From assembly GCA_964247675.1 (NCBI GenBank), contig CAXTVW010000004.1, positions 11,333-75,332 of the forward strand: a stretch of DNA of 64,000 nt, written 5' to 3'. This stretch comes from BOG-908 sp964247675 (GTDB lineage: Bacteria > Pseudomonadota > Alphaproteobacteria > Acetobacterales > Acetobacteraceae). The notes under the pieces are model-generated. The model was not told the DNA's origin and searched no databases. It saw only the letters and a program-made list of their open reading frames with translations. Within the stretch, counting starts at the first letter, position 1. The number at the start of each line of letters is the position of its first letter. Below are positions 16,855-25,471 of the stretch, piece by piece. Position numbers and translations under genes: made by a program.

Positions 16855-17451
16855 GTGGACGTTGCTTCAGCGATACTCTGGCTCATGCCGGACACCGACA
16901 AAACTGGAGTGCTCTACCCGAGCAATCACGCTGGCCCAGTCGATGACTGGTCCAAGCGCATATATGCAAGCCTTGTTGACTGGCCGGTCGCTCGTGAAGG
17001 CGAGTGGACCCGCTGGGAACCAGGATATGTGCTGCTGACCATCACTCGCGTCGATGGTGACGAGGTCGATCCCATTCACCTCTATACCGCCGACGAGGAA
17101 CTCACCGTCACATCCGGTTTTTGGGAGATGGTCTTCCCCACTCCGTTTGAACCGGCGGAGGCCAAGCCCGAGGTAGTGGCCGAGCATGCGAAAACGCTGG
17201 TGGAACAATGGTTCAGCGGCCGTTTGAGGACGGCTGTGCTGACAGATGCTTCGGGCAAGTGTTGTGGCGGCACCGTGATCGAGCCGGGCGAGATTACCTC
17301 GCAGCTAAGGGCCGCCGCGCATTCGATGCGCTACTTCCACCCAAAGCAGATTGAGGTGCAAACCTCCGCCAAGCGCGAGTGGCATAGCTATCCAGCTGAA
17401 CCTGAATGGTTGCACATGCCGCCGCTCTCGCCGGGTCAACTCCCAGGGTAG
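16855..17451 (+). CDS. Hypothetical protein, 198 aa
   Basis: An acidic, Trp-rich soluble protein (DDWSKRIYASLVDWPVAREG, EWTRWEPGYVLLTITRVDGD, HSYPAEPEWLHMPPLSPGQL). The start is uncertain: codon 1 at 16855 abuts the IS66 remnant, and the ATG at 16885 (MPDTDKTGVLYPSNH) has a better leader, giving 188 aa. There is no signal peptide or membrane segment. No family recognised. It lies between an IS66 fragment and the convergent end of the acyl/glycan operon, so it is probably a passenger gene. Confidence 0.6.
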   Translation: MDVASAILWLMPDTDKTGVLYPSNHAGPVDDWSKRIYASLVDWPVAREGEWTRWEPGYVLLTITRVDGDEVDPIHLYTADEELTVTSGFWEMVFPTPFEPAEAKPEVVAEHAKTLVEQWFSGRLRTAVLTDASGKCCGGTVIEPGEITSQLRAAAHSMRYFHPKQIEVQTSAKREWHSYPAEPEWLHMPPLSPGQLPG

Positions 17452-17553
17452 ATAAAGCGCAATCACATCCACTATGATGATCTTTGGACGGTCAAGGTGC
17501 TAGCGCCGGACGTCTGGCCAAACCTATTCCGCATTGTCCTCCAGCACCTAGTG

Positions 17554-18951
17554 CTAGCTGCGTTTCCTTCTTCGAAGCACGGCGACGTCGAGATTCCCGA
17601 CGCCTTCTTCAAGGATATCGACAATGTCGAAATGCTCGCTCCAGTTACGCCGGACGTGCTCATGGCTTTGCGCCACATTGCGGTAATACTTCGGATCTTC
17701 GATTTTGCCGTTCAAGGCAACGTCTACTTGGTCGGCGTGGTAGCCGTCGCGCAGAAAGGTTTCGAAGTAGTCCGGCCCGTTCCACACGGAAGACCAAGCG
17801 GCGGCCGACGGCCCGCCGAAGGTCATCAACACGATGCCGTCAGGACGCACGATACGGGCAAGGTCGGCGAGCCAAGCGCGCTGGACAGGGGGCGGCAGGT
17901 GGGTCATGACCGATATCGAGAATGCCGCGTCCACGCTGGCGTCGCTAAGAGGACAGGGTGGCATGAGAGGCGAGGTGACAAACCGGCCCGGTGAGAGATT
18001 TTGAGACGCCCACGCGGCGTTCTCGGCATCCACATCAATCCCGACAATAGTCGCTCCCGGCCACTCACGCACGAAGTGCCGGGCGACGCGGCCATGACCG
18101 CATCCCCAATCCAGGAGGACTGGACAGCTCTCACGCAGAACGCCGTAACGGGCTAGCATAACCTGGACGGCGCAGTAATGATTGAAGCCAACCAGTGTGG
18201 CCGTCCGCGCGTCTGACCATGTCTGCACACGGGTGAGCTGCGTGAGATCGGTCGGGAAGCCCACAGCAACGCCCAGATCCCGTGGAAGCCAGATACGGCC
18301 ATAGGGTTCTGGCAAGGCGTCGAGACCAGGGTCGCGGTACCGGAATCGGAAAGTAAAGGGATCGGATCCAATCTTGCTCGCCGCCAGGTCAATGGTAAGC
18401 TGGAAATCCGAAAGCGTGGAGTTCGGCCAGTACCAAAAGTGAGCGCCCCAATCGCGGGCTTCTAGTGGGTACCTGAACTCGTGTGCCACGCCGGGTCCGA
18501 ATTCGACGGTCAAGGCGGACGGGTCCCCCCTCGGAGGCAGATGGGAGCCTGAGACTGTGAGTGTCGACCCATCAAAGGAAAGATACGGAACGGCGTAGAA
18601 AGGGCGGTCGCAAAGTTCGAGGACGGCCGCGGCGTCAACTCCTGACAAATTCCGGACTCCGGCACGCGCCGGTACTTCGATGCTGGCAAGAGGGTCGCCG
18701 AAGACGTCGACCACCGACGCCTTGCAGGAACCGTCGTGCCCCGGACTGACCGGCGGAAAACCGCACCGGAACGAGCGTCCGCCCGAGTACGGACTGGGAA
18801 AGCTCGGCACAGTCGCCCAGGGTCTGTCATCGATATGGACCACCGCGGGACGGGCGGGCGCTCCGGTTGTGAAAGTTCCCACCAGGAAACCGTCCTGGTC
18901 GATACCCAGTTCCACGATGTCGGGAACAATCTTCTGCATATTGAGAACCAT
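17554..18951 (-). CDS. Class I SAM-dependent methyltransferase with long N-terminal beta domain
   Basis: A 465-aa protein, last gene of a five-gene operon; its start lies 3 bp after the AlgX-like stop. Residues ~275-400 are a Rossmann methyltransferase: motif I VLLDWGCGHGRVARHF, the acidic end of strand 2 in IVGIDVDAENAAWA, DAAFSISVMTHLPPPVQRAW, and ARIVRPDGIVLMTFGG. The first ~260 residues look like beta-sandwich (PAVVHIDDRPWATVPSFPSP, a GSHLPPRGDPSALTVEFGP segment) and may bind the substrate carrier. Operon context suggests O-methylation of a glycan or an acylated product; this is inference. No transmembrane segment. Confidence 0.85.
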   Translation of the reverse strand: MVLNMQKIVPDIVELGIDQDGFLVGTFTTGAPARPAVVHIDDRPWATVPSFPSPYSGGRSFRCGFPPVSPGHDGSCKASVVDVFGDPLASIEVPARAGVRNLSGVDAAAVLELCDRPFYAVPYLSFDGSTLTVSGSHLPPRGDPSALTVEFGPGVAHEFRYPLEARDWGAHFWYWPNSTLSDFQLTIDLAASKIGSDPFTFRFRYRDPGLDALPEPYGRIWLPRDLGVAVGFPTDLTQLTRVQTWSDARTATLVGFNHYCAVQVMLARYGVLRESCPVLLDWGCGHGRVARHFVREWPGATIVGIDVDAENAAWASQNLSPGRFVTSPLMPPCPLSDASVDAAFSISVMTHLPPPVQRAWLADLARIVRPDGIVLMTFGGPSAAAWSSVWNGPDYFETFLRDGYHADQVDVALNGKIEDPKYYRNVAQSHEHVRRNWSEHFDIVDILEEGVGNLDVAVLRRRKRS

Positions 18952-18954
18952 CTG

Positions 18955-20412
18955 CTAGGAGGACGCGCTTGGAATTCCGCTTTGCCGCACGCGGGAGGCG
19001 AGTTCGAGATAGACATCATTACCCGGATCGAAGGTAAGGGCGCACGAGATTGCCTCAGCCGCTCCGTTGCGCTTTTCGGCCGCCTCTCTGAGGACCGCGG
19101 TCCAGTACAAAAGGTTGGCATGGTCGTCGATTGAAAGTATGGCGTGCTCGGCCACCTCCGCAGCCTCGATCGGTCGCTTGTCCTGCATCAGGGCATAGGT
19201 AAGGAGTTCCTGGTAAGCGCCGTTCCACGGTGCTGCCTCTACGGCCCTTTCGAGGAACGAGACCGCCTCGCCAGCGCGCCCGGCACCCAAAACAAGCCTG
19301 GCAGCCAGCGAAAGAGCAGCAGCATCGCGCGGACGCGCTTCGATCAAAGGCTGCACGAAACCAGCGGCAGCCCCGGGATCACCCGCCGCTTCGAGCACAT
19401 AAGCGGCAGAGTAGGCGTGGGACGGATCTTCTGATAGGCCCGCGCCGATGCCGCGAATGACCGCCGCGGCTCCGGACGAATCATGGGGCATCAGATTCAG
19501 CGCCGCCAGAACGGCGCGCCCGATGTCGGAGGAATGGTCGGACAGATACATCCAACCATGATGGTGCGGTTGATGGTCGGTCTGGAACGCGACGAGGCGA
19601 CGCTCGGCCACTTCGCTGATCACAAGCTCAGGCCGCCACTCGTCTACGGCATCCAGCATCAGGCTAGTGGTGGTGCCGACGGTCAGGAGGTCGCGGAAAC
19701 TCCGAGCCAAGTAAGGAGAAAGGTCGGTCATGAAACTGTCGCGGAAAGCCAGCACGCGTCCGCCCGGGACCGACGGCAACCGGGTGTGCGTGGCGGTTTG
19801 CCGCTGCGGACCTTTGCATTCGAGTATCCGCACCGGGTCGGGACCGTCGAAAGCGGCGACTGGGACGTCGGCACGAACCTCCGGATCGAGCTGCGATCCA
19901 AGGTCGCCGAAGCTGGATTTATGCGTGAAGAGCACTTCGGATGGCGGGACTTCCCTGAATTGGATGCGGGACGGCACGACGCGCATCAAGTCGCGATAGG
20001 CCACGCCGCTGCCGAAAGTAGTCCAGTGCGAGTCGTTCCTTTGATAAACGTCAAGGCCACCCTTCGCGGCACTTAGAGCCTTGACCGGATGGACGAACGT
20101 CACTCCGGCTATCTCGCCCATGGCCTCGATGAAGACATCTCCGGCCATACGGTACGGTCCCGGATATTCCTCAGGCAAATCCTCGGGGTAAACGGAAGGC
20201 GCATCTGGCGCCACCATGAACAAATACGGAATTCCACGCTTCGACAGCTCTCGGCCGCGCCGTGTCAAAGTCGCACGCCACTGCGCGAGAAGCGACGGAG
20301 TCAGGGCCGTGCCGTCGGTGAATCTCCCGAGGTCGAAACCATCCTGGCGCCCGAGGAACAAACGGCCGTTGCGGCCCCTTACGACTGCGCCAACGCTCCC
20401 CTTGAGTGTCAT
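18955..20412 (-). CDS. AlgX/AlgJ-like SGNH-fold protein with C-terminal TPR region
   Basis: A 485-aa protein. Residues 1-300 match the AlgX/AlgJ SGNH-hydrolase-like domain: RGIPYLFMVAPDAPSVYPED, the D-x-H-W motif in RNDSHWTTFGSGVAYRDLM, SSFGDLGSQLDPE, and the GDSF-like block in VLAFRDSFMTDLSPYLARSF. In AlgX these Asp, His and Ser residues transfer acetyl groups to alginate in the periplasm. Here no signal peptide is present, implying a cytoplasmic enzyme. Residues ~320-480 are helical repeats of TPR type (AAGFVQPLIEARPRDAAALS, AVSFLERAVEAAPWNGAY). The gene overlaps the ACP gene by 4 bases. With an acyl-AMP ligase and ACP alongside, it is a plausible acyl-ACP-dependent glycan acyltransferase, by inference. 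Confidence 0.82.
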   Translation of the reverse strand: MTLKGSVGAVVRGRNGRLFLGRQDGFDLGRFTDGTALTPSLLAQWRATLTRRGRELSKRGIPYLFMVAPDAPSVYPEDLPEEYPGPYRMAGDVFIEAMGEIAGVTFVHPVKALSAAKGGLDVYQRNDSHWTTFGSGVAYRDLMRVVPSRIQFREVPPSEVLFTHKSSFGDLGSQLDPEVRADVPVAAFDGPDPVRILECKGPQRQTATHTRLPSVPGGRVLAFRDSFMTDLSPYLARSFRDLLTVGTTTSLMLDAVDEWRPELVISEVAERRLVAFQTDHQPHHHGWMYLSDHSSDIGRAVLAALNLMPHDSSGAAAVIRGIGAGLSEDPSHAYSAAYVLEAAGDPGAAAGFVQPLIEARPRDAAALSLAARLVLGAGRAGEAVSFLERAVEAAPWNGAYQELLTYALMQDKRPIEAAEVAEHAILSIDDHANLLYWTAVLREAAEKRNGAAEAISCALTFDPGNDVYLELASRVRQSGIPSASS

Positions 20413-20663
20413 CCGGCCGTCGCTTCCTGCAAGGCGGCCATCCTGGAATGCAGTTCACCGACCGTGCCGTCCATTGTGGCGTCCGCCTCGGCAAGGACGA
20501 GGCGATATCGCTTGGACAGCCGCGAAAGAAGCACGGAGTGCCCAAGCGAATCCCATCCCGGGACTTCGTCGCAGCGGGTGCAATCGCTGATTGATCCAAG
20601 CGGCCTGTCGAAAGTCTCCTCAACCAGTCCGGCGAAGGCCTGAAAATCCATTTTCCTGTTCAT
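20409..20663 (-). CDS. Acyl carrier protein
   Basis: An 84-aa protein with the ACP signature VPGWDSLGHSVLLSRL; Ser39 of the DSL motif is the expected phosphopantetheine attachment site. The rest is helical and acidic as usual. Its ATG overlaps the stop of the fatty acyl-AMP ligase (ATGA) and its own stop overlaps the start of the AlgX-like gene, so stoichiometric co-translation is likely. It is most likely the dedicated acceptor of acyl-adenylates made by the ligase and not the housekeeping fatty-acid-synthesis ACP. No phosphopantetheinyl transferase lies nearby. Confidence 0.9.
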   Translation of the reverse strand: MNRKMDFQAFAGLVEETFDRPLGSISDCTRCDEVPGWDSLGHSVLLSRLSKRYRLVLAEADATMDGTVGELHSRMAALQEATAG

Positions 20664-22396
20664 GGCATCGCTCCGTCCAAGTATCTGCGCCTGTTCGCCT
20701 CGCGGCTGATTTTTCCGCTTGTCGTTTTCACCAACACGCCCGGAGGCCTGACCAACACTTCATGCAACGCGAGGCCCAGCGATTGGGATACCGCGTCCCG
20801 TATCCCCCTGATTATGGTCTCGACTGAATGACCCGCATCCACGACCGACTCCACGACGACGATGACCGCTTGGCTCCCGGTCGACGCCCGGTCGATGCCG
20901 AAGGCGGCGGCGCGCCCGGGCTTGACTCCCTCGACCCTGTTTACCGCCTCCTCGATGTCGTGAGCGTAAACATTGCGGCCGTTCACAATTAGCAGGTCCT
21001 TGATCCTGCCGGTGATGAACAGCTCTCCGGCAAGCATGAAACCGAGGTCGCCCGTGCGATACCACGAACCCTCGAAAACTGCCGCCGATGCTTCCGGGTC
21101 ACCGTGGTAGCCCGAGAATGCCGAAGCGCTGTTGACCATCACCTCGCCGATTGGCGATCCGCCCGAGGGAGGCGCCGACGGTGACGCGAGCAGACCGGCC
21201 AGCATCGAGAGCGGAACGCGAGGTTTCGGCTGCACCACTCCTGCGCCGATGCGCAGCGCCGTGTTTGCGAGGGGCGGGCCGCAGGAGACGACGCGCAAGG
21301 CGGTAGCCGACCCGGGCTCTTCGCGTATTGCCACCGAATGCATCGACATCACGTTGCGGTTGATGGAGACAACCTTCGGCGCGCGACCGACGGGCGACTG
21401 GGTCACGGCGAACACAGTCTCGGCCATCGCGTAACAGGTGGACACAGCGCCGGGCGCCAGCCCGTGGGCGGCGAACGCGAGAGTGAACGCCTCCAGCGTC
21501 GCCGCGCGGCAAGGCTCGGAGCAATCGATGAAGGACCGCACGCCGGAGAGGTCGAAGGCACCGGCTTGAGCTGCGGTGTTGACAAGGTGAGCGAACGCGA
21601 AATTCGGCAGCCAACAGAAGGACGCCCGGTAACGCGACACTTCCTCGAGGATCGACGCAGGTCGGATGAGCCAGTCGAAAGGATCCATGGATACGACCAT
21701 TGACCCAAGGGAGAGCGGCAGCAGGACCGAAGTCACTAGGCCCATATCGTGGTAGAGGGGGAGCCACGAGGCGACGGTGTCGGCAGAGGTCATGGACAAA
21801 GCACGAGCGTAGGCATCGACCTGCTGGCGCACCTGCCCGTGTGTCAGCACCACACCTTTTTTCAGGCCAGTGGTCCCGGAACTGTGCTGCAGGATGGCCG
21901 CCACGTCGTCGCCATCCACATCGTCCATCGGTGGCAGCGGCCCCTGTGGGCTTGGCAAAGCATTCGACGCATCGACGATTGGCGTGCCCGCAGGCAACAC
22001 GCCCGCAAGCGAGGCATGCAGCACCGCAGGAGCGGCGACCACGGTTGGCATGATGCGGTTTAGGACGGCTCGATGGCTCTCCCAATAAGCGGCGGCGTCC
22101 TGCTTGGCGGTAGGCCCAGGAAGGATGCAACCCGCCAAGCCCGCGCGCATGGCCCCGAGCAGCATCGCGTAGGTGTCGAAGCCGCGAGGTGCCACGATGA
22201 CCGCGGTCGCCGCTCCGGACCCTGCGCCGAAAGGTCGCATTTTCAGAAAGCGATGCGCCCAAGCTGACATCGCTGCAGAAAGGTCGCCCGCAGAGAACTG
22301 GCGGGTGCCGCCCGGCTCGACGAAAAGCAAGGATGGACGTTGCGGGACGTCTCGCCCCGCTTTCTCCACTGCCCTGATGACGGACGTCACGTTCAC
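20660..22396 (-). CDS. Fatty acyl-AMP ligase (FAAL-type AMP-dependent synthetase)
   Basis: A 578-aa adenylate-forming enzyme. Motifs in order: the phosphate loop LQHSSGTTGLKKGVVLTHGQ, WLPLYHDMGLVTSVLLPL, FCWLPNFAFAHL, YRTGDLGF, the hinge GRIKDLLIVNGRNVYAHDIE, and the C-terminal lysine in TTSGKISREANRRRYL. WLPLYHDMGL and GRNVYAHDIE are characteristic of FAALs, which activate fatty acids with ATP and transfer them to an ACP phosphopantetheine and not to CoA. The ACP gene follows with a 4-base overlap, and the glycosyltransferase gene precedes with a 4-base overlap. It most likely supplies acyl-ACP to a downstream transferase in the same operon. Confidence 0.9.
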   Translation of the reverse strand: MNVTSVIRAVEKAGRDVPQRPSLLFVEPGGTRQFSAGDLSAAMSAWAHRFLKMRPFGAGSGAATAVIVAPRGFDTYAMLLGAMRAGLAGCILPGPTAKQDAAAYWESHRAVLNRIMPTVVAAPAVLHASLAGVLPAGTPIVDASNALPSPQGPLPPMDDVDGDDVAAILQHSSGTTGLKKGVVLTHGQVRQQVDAYARALSMTSADTVASWLPLYHDMGLVTSVLLPLSLGSMVVSMDPFDWLIRPASILEEVSRYRASFCWLPNFAFAHLVNTAAQAGAFDLSGVRSFIDCSEPCRAATLEAFTLAFAAHGLAPGAVSTCYAMAETVFAVTQSPVGRAPKVVSINRNVMSMHSVAIREEPGSATALRVVSCGPPLANTALRIGAGVVQPKPRVPLSMLAGLLASPSAPPSGGSPIGEVMVNSASAFSGYHGDPEASAAVFEGSWYRTGDLGFMLAGELFITGRIKDLLIVNGRNVYAHDIEEAVNRVEGVKPGRAAAFGIDRASTGSQAVIVVVESVVDAGHSVETIIRGIRDAVSQSLGLALHEVLVRPPGVLVKTTSGKISREANRRRYLDGAMP

Positions 22397-24540
22397 GCCG
22401 ATGCCGTTGATAGTTCCTTTGCAGCGACTGCACGAAGCTTGCGCACGCGTCCGCCAATCGGGACGACGGCTGCTTCGGAACGTGGCTGTGGCACCGGACC
22501 GGCAAACGATTCCACGAAAGCCTTGTTAAACACTTCGCGCCAGCTTGCCGATGCAGGAACGTAGGCCTGCGCCTGCCGTGCGCTGAAATCGGCGACACGG
22601 GACACCGCCTCCCGTATAGCTTGGATCACGCCGGGCAGGGAGCTTTCGCACGGGATTATGTTGCCGCAGATAGCCCGGAGTTGCTCGCCGGATCTGTTTT
22701 CATAGACATTGGTGACAACAAGCGCGCCGGTTGTGGCGAACTCGAAGGGGATCACGCTGGGGTGCGGCGCATACATGAGGCTGACGCCCACGTCCATCGC
22801 TCCACACATTTTCTGGTAGTCTTCTTCCGGTTGCTTCTCTCGCAGCACCATCTCGTGACCGTCGCCCAGCTGGTAGGGGGGCAACGCACTCAGTGCGCCG
22901 ATGCCTTCAAATCTCCACTCAGGTCCAAAGAACGACTCACGGCAGAGGCGCTGCAAGGCGAGGATGGCGATTTCGAACAGGTTCCGCGAGGCGTGGCTCT
23001 CCGGCCTGGCGTAAAGCACCAAGGTGCGGGTCGTGCGCGCCTTCATCAAGGCGGCCGTCTGGCGGGGAAGCTGCATGATGCGATGCTCAAACACGATATG
23101 GCGCTTGCGTAAGTTCCGTTCGTCCTTTTCCGCAAATGGACCGAAACCGTGCGCGTCAAAGTAATCCCTTAGGAAGCTGCTGTTGATTATAGCGAAGTGC
23201 GGGATCGAGTACAGGGCTTCGCAGAGCGCCCGATGGGATCCGTTTTCGTAGAAGACCGGCTCGTACTCTTGAGACAGGAACAAAGGCAGATGCCTGGTGC
23301 ACGCGGCCAGCCTTGCGCAAAGCGGCAGGTCCCATGCTGAGTAAGCCATGAACCTGTCGTCAGGGCCGAAGCGGGCGTCTGCGAAAGCTCGTTTGTCATA
23401 CACGCGGATCGACGAGAAGGCCTGCCTGATGGGCTCTGACCGCTCACGCAGCAGGAAGTAAGGAAGATTCGGATCTTCCTGAACGCACACTGCCGCCACG
23501 TCGAAGCCTGCGTCCACTATGGCGACGACCAACCAAAGAATCGCCCTGTAGCCTCCGAACATGATGTCTGGGTTGAGAGTCGGAAACACGATCCATATGA
23601 CGGGAGCGCCGCAAGTTGCGGCATCCAGCTGTGGCAGGCCGTGCCTGGGTTCGAGCCTTTGGCTGAGGTTGGCTGCATGGCTGATGAGGGTCGGTGCGGT
23701 CACACCGGGCATTTTGGCTTCAAGGGCGTGAGGAAGGATGAACCGGGGCTGGCGGCCCTCGTTTCGGCCGGAACTCAGGAAATGGTAGAAGCCGGAGGGT
23801 AACCAGCCTTCCTCACAGGCCGTCCTCACTTCAGGATAGAAGGCGCGGTACCATCTTTCATCAAACCATTGGTTTGGCGAATTTCCTGCTTTGGCGCCGG
23901 TTGACAGGTAATGCGCCAGAGGATCGACGCATCCGGTATCTTCCAAATAGGTAAGCCGGTAGAAGTCGGCATCGAAGCCCGCGGCAACCAAGCGCAAGCC
24001 GTCGTCCTTGACCAGCTCCTCCCGAAGATGATCAGTCTTATAGCCGAGCAAGCGGCCATATAGGTTGTAGTGACTTAACGCGGTAACATGTGGAAACGCC
24101 GAGAGAAAGGCCTGGGCGGGAGAGTTCAAACGGAGATAGGTCTGGGCGTTGATCGCCTTCATCTCCGGTCCTGGTGAGGCGCAGAGGGCAGCATCGGCGG
24201 CAAGAATGGAGTTTGGCCAGCGCCCCTCCGACATGCCACGCTGGATGTAGTGGACGAAACCCGATATTAGGCCGTTGTTATTGATCGCGCAGCGGATGTC
24301 GTTATAAGTGTCGACATACCATGCTTCGTCAAAAAAGGCGTTTGGGCTGATAACGCTGCAACGCTTGCTGAAATACAGCTTGGCGATTTGGACGTCGCTT
24401 GCATTTGGCTCGCAAAGCCCAAGTGCGAGCATCTGCATTCGAAGTCGGCGCACGTCCATTGCGCCAACAAGTGCCGCCGTTTCGCCTTCACTGAAAGAAC
24501 CACGCAGGACAACTGAAGCCACTTCAGTTACGTTCCGCAT
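22393..24540 (-). CDS. WsaF-like glycosyltransferase with N-terminal FDxxWY repeats
   Basis: A 715-aa protein, first gene of the operon; AAGGAC lies 8 bases before the ATG. The N-terminal 270 residues hold three ~35-70-residue repeats of the surface-glycan type: NAFFDEAWYVDTYNDIR...GFVHYIQRGMSEGR, GFDADFYRLTYLED...LAHYLSTGAKAGNSP, and QWFDERWYRAFYPEVR...GFYHFLSSGRNEGRQP. Residues ~310-690 resemble the WsaF rhamnosyltransferase-type fold: IVFPTLNPDIMFGGYRAILW, FLSQEYEPVFYENGSH, FAIINSSFLRDYF, TLVLYARPESHASRNLFEIA and SLMYAPHPSVIPFEFATTGA. It should act in the cytoplasm on a surface polysaccharide or glycolipid. The substrate cannot be told from sequence. Confidence 0.85.
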   Translation of the reverse strand: MRNVTEVASVVLRGSFSEGETAALVGAMDVRRLRMQMLALGLCEPNASDVQIAKLYFSKRCSVISPNAFFDEAWYVDTYNDIRCAINNNGLISGFVHYIQRGMSEGRWPNSILAADAALCASPGPEMKAINAQTYLRLNSPAQAFLSAFPHVTALSHYNLYGRLLGYKTDHLREELVKDDGLRLVAAGFDADFYRLTYLEDTGCVDPLAHYLSTGAKAGNSPNQWFDERWYRAFYPEVRTACEEGWLPSGFYHFLSSGRNEGRQPRFILPHALEAKMPGVTAPTLISHAANLSQRLEPRHGLPQLDAATCGAPVIWIVFPTLNPDIMFGGYRAILWLVVAIVDAGFDVAAVCVQEDPNLPYFLLRERSEPIRQAFSSIRVYDKRAFADARFGPDDRFMAYSAWDLPLCARLAACTRHLPLFLSQEYEPVFYENGSHRALCEALYSIPHFAIINSSFLRDYFDAHGFGPFAEKDERNLRKRHIVFEHRIMQLPRQTAALMKARTTRTLVLYARPESHASRNLFEIAILALQRLCRESFFGPEWRFEGIGALSALPPYQLGDGHEMVLREKQPEEDYQKMCGAMDVGVSLMYAPHPSVIPFEFATTGALVVTNVYENRSGEQLRAICGNIIPCESSLPGVIQAIREAVSRVADFSARQAQAYVPASASWREVFNKAFVESFAGPVPQPRSEAAVVPIGGRVRKLRAVAAKELSTASA

Positions 24541-24595
24541 GCTTACAAGTCCTTACGGTTGCAAAAAGGCAGTAAGTTGGAGTGAGTCTAGGAAC

Positions 24596-24677
24596 GTCGC
24601 AATTCCTTATCAGGGATTGCGACAGAACTCTAAGCAGCAGACAAAGAGACAAGAGCGATACGACCAAGAATCGTATC
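24596..24677 (-). promoter_or_regulatory. Two inverted repeats in the leader of the acyl/glycan operon
   Basis: GTCGCAATTCC (24596-24606) and GGGATTGCGAC (24613-24623) pair over 10 of 11 positions around a 6-base loop, 56 bp upstream of the operon's first ATG. A second repeat, GATACGA/TCGTATC, is perfect over 7 bp at 24657-24677. Either could be an operator; the first could also form an RNA hairpin in the leader. No clear -10/-35 pair was identified. The remaining sequence to 25011 contains no gene that I can support. Confidence 0.4.
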
Positions 24678-25011
24678 TACTCAAAGTTTTCAGCCGTCCG
24701 CAAGCAAAATTTCATGTCGAACTCATATGGGTTATGCGGCTTGCGTGGCGAGTACCCTTGCGCACCGGCTGCTGTGTGCTCAAGTTCTTTGGCTAGGTCG
24801 GGCAGGTGGTTCGCCCGCGGGCCCAGGGTTTGTTCCGGCGGGAGTCATCTCGACAGAGCTTTCGCCTTCACCTTTGTTCGCACGCGCGACACTGAGCCTG
24901 GAGAAGTAGGGCAGAGACTCAACGGACCTCCCGTGACTGGCAGTTCCAGGTCATGGTCGTTTGCTGGCGTAACCCGCTAGGACTGACAAGTGGAACGACA
25001 TGCGCCAGTCC

Positions 25012-25266
25012 TCAAACGTCGGTGTCGCGGTCGAATAGCGGAATTACCAGGAGACTGACTGCAGTCAACAGAACCGCACCGGAGAAAGCGCGAATGGCCA
25101 AAAACAGGTGTCCCGCGATGATTGCGGCCAGACAAGAAGCCGCCGACAAACCCGAGAGGCACACGAGAGTCGCGAAAACCCATGCGCCCGTCCTTGTTTG
25201 CCTGCGCCCATCGCTTGTTTTATTCAATGGCTGTTCCTCCACAAAGGTTGACGACCGTAGCGGCAT
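25012..25266 (-). CDS. Small two-helix membrane protein
   Basis: The frame is open further upstream, but coding character starts at the ATG at 25266 (MPLRSSTFVEEQPLN), giving 84 aa. Two hydrophobic segments follow: GAWVFATLVCLSGLSAASCL and AIRAFSGAVLLTAVSLLVI, ending IPLFDRDTDV. Both ends are probably cytoplasmic. It lies about 205 bp downstream of the PIG-L pseudogene on the same strand. No family recognised. Confidence 0.45.
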   Translation of the reverse strand: MPLRSSTFVEEQPLNKTSDGRRQTRTGAWVFATLVCLSGLSAASCLAAIIAGHLFLAIRAFSGAVLLTAVSLLVIPLFDRDTDV

Positions 25267-25471
25267 CCATGCGTCCTTGACGAAGACCGGCTTCTGATTG
25301 CACTGTCGGTGCTCTTGGCCCTTGCTGGCCAATGCAAGATGGAATGGCGGCCATAACACCTGGTGGAGCTCTGGAAATGAGGTCGTTGCATCCGACCAAA
25401 AGAAAAGGATACCAGGTCGGAATGACGGGGGCACATGACGCGGCTGGACTCGAAATTGGTGGCGGCCCGCC

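Noticed and set aside
21099..22598. 499-codon minus-strand frame overlapping the acyl-AMP ligase
   Set aside because: It is Arg/Gly/Ala-rich in a different frame of the same strand, while the ligase frame carries all adenylation motifs.
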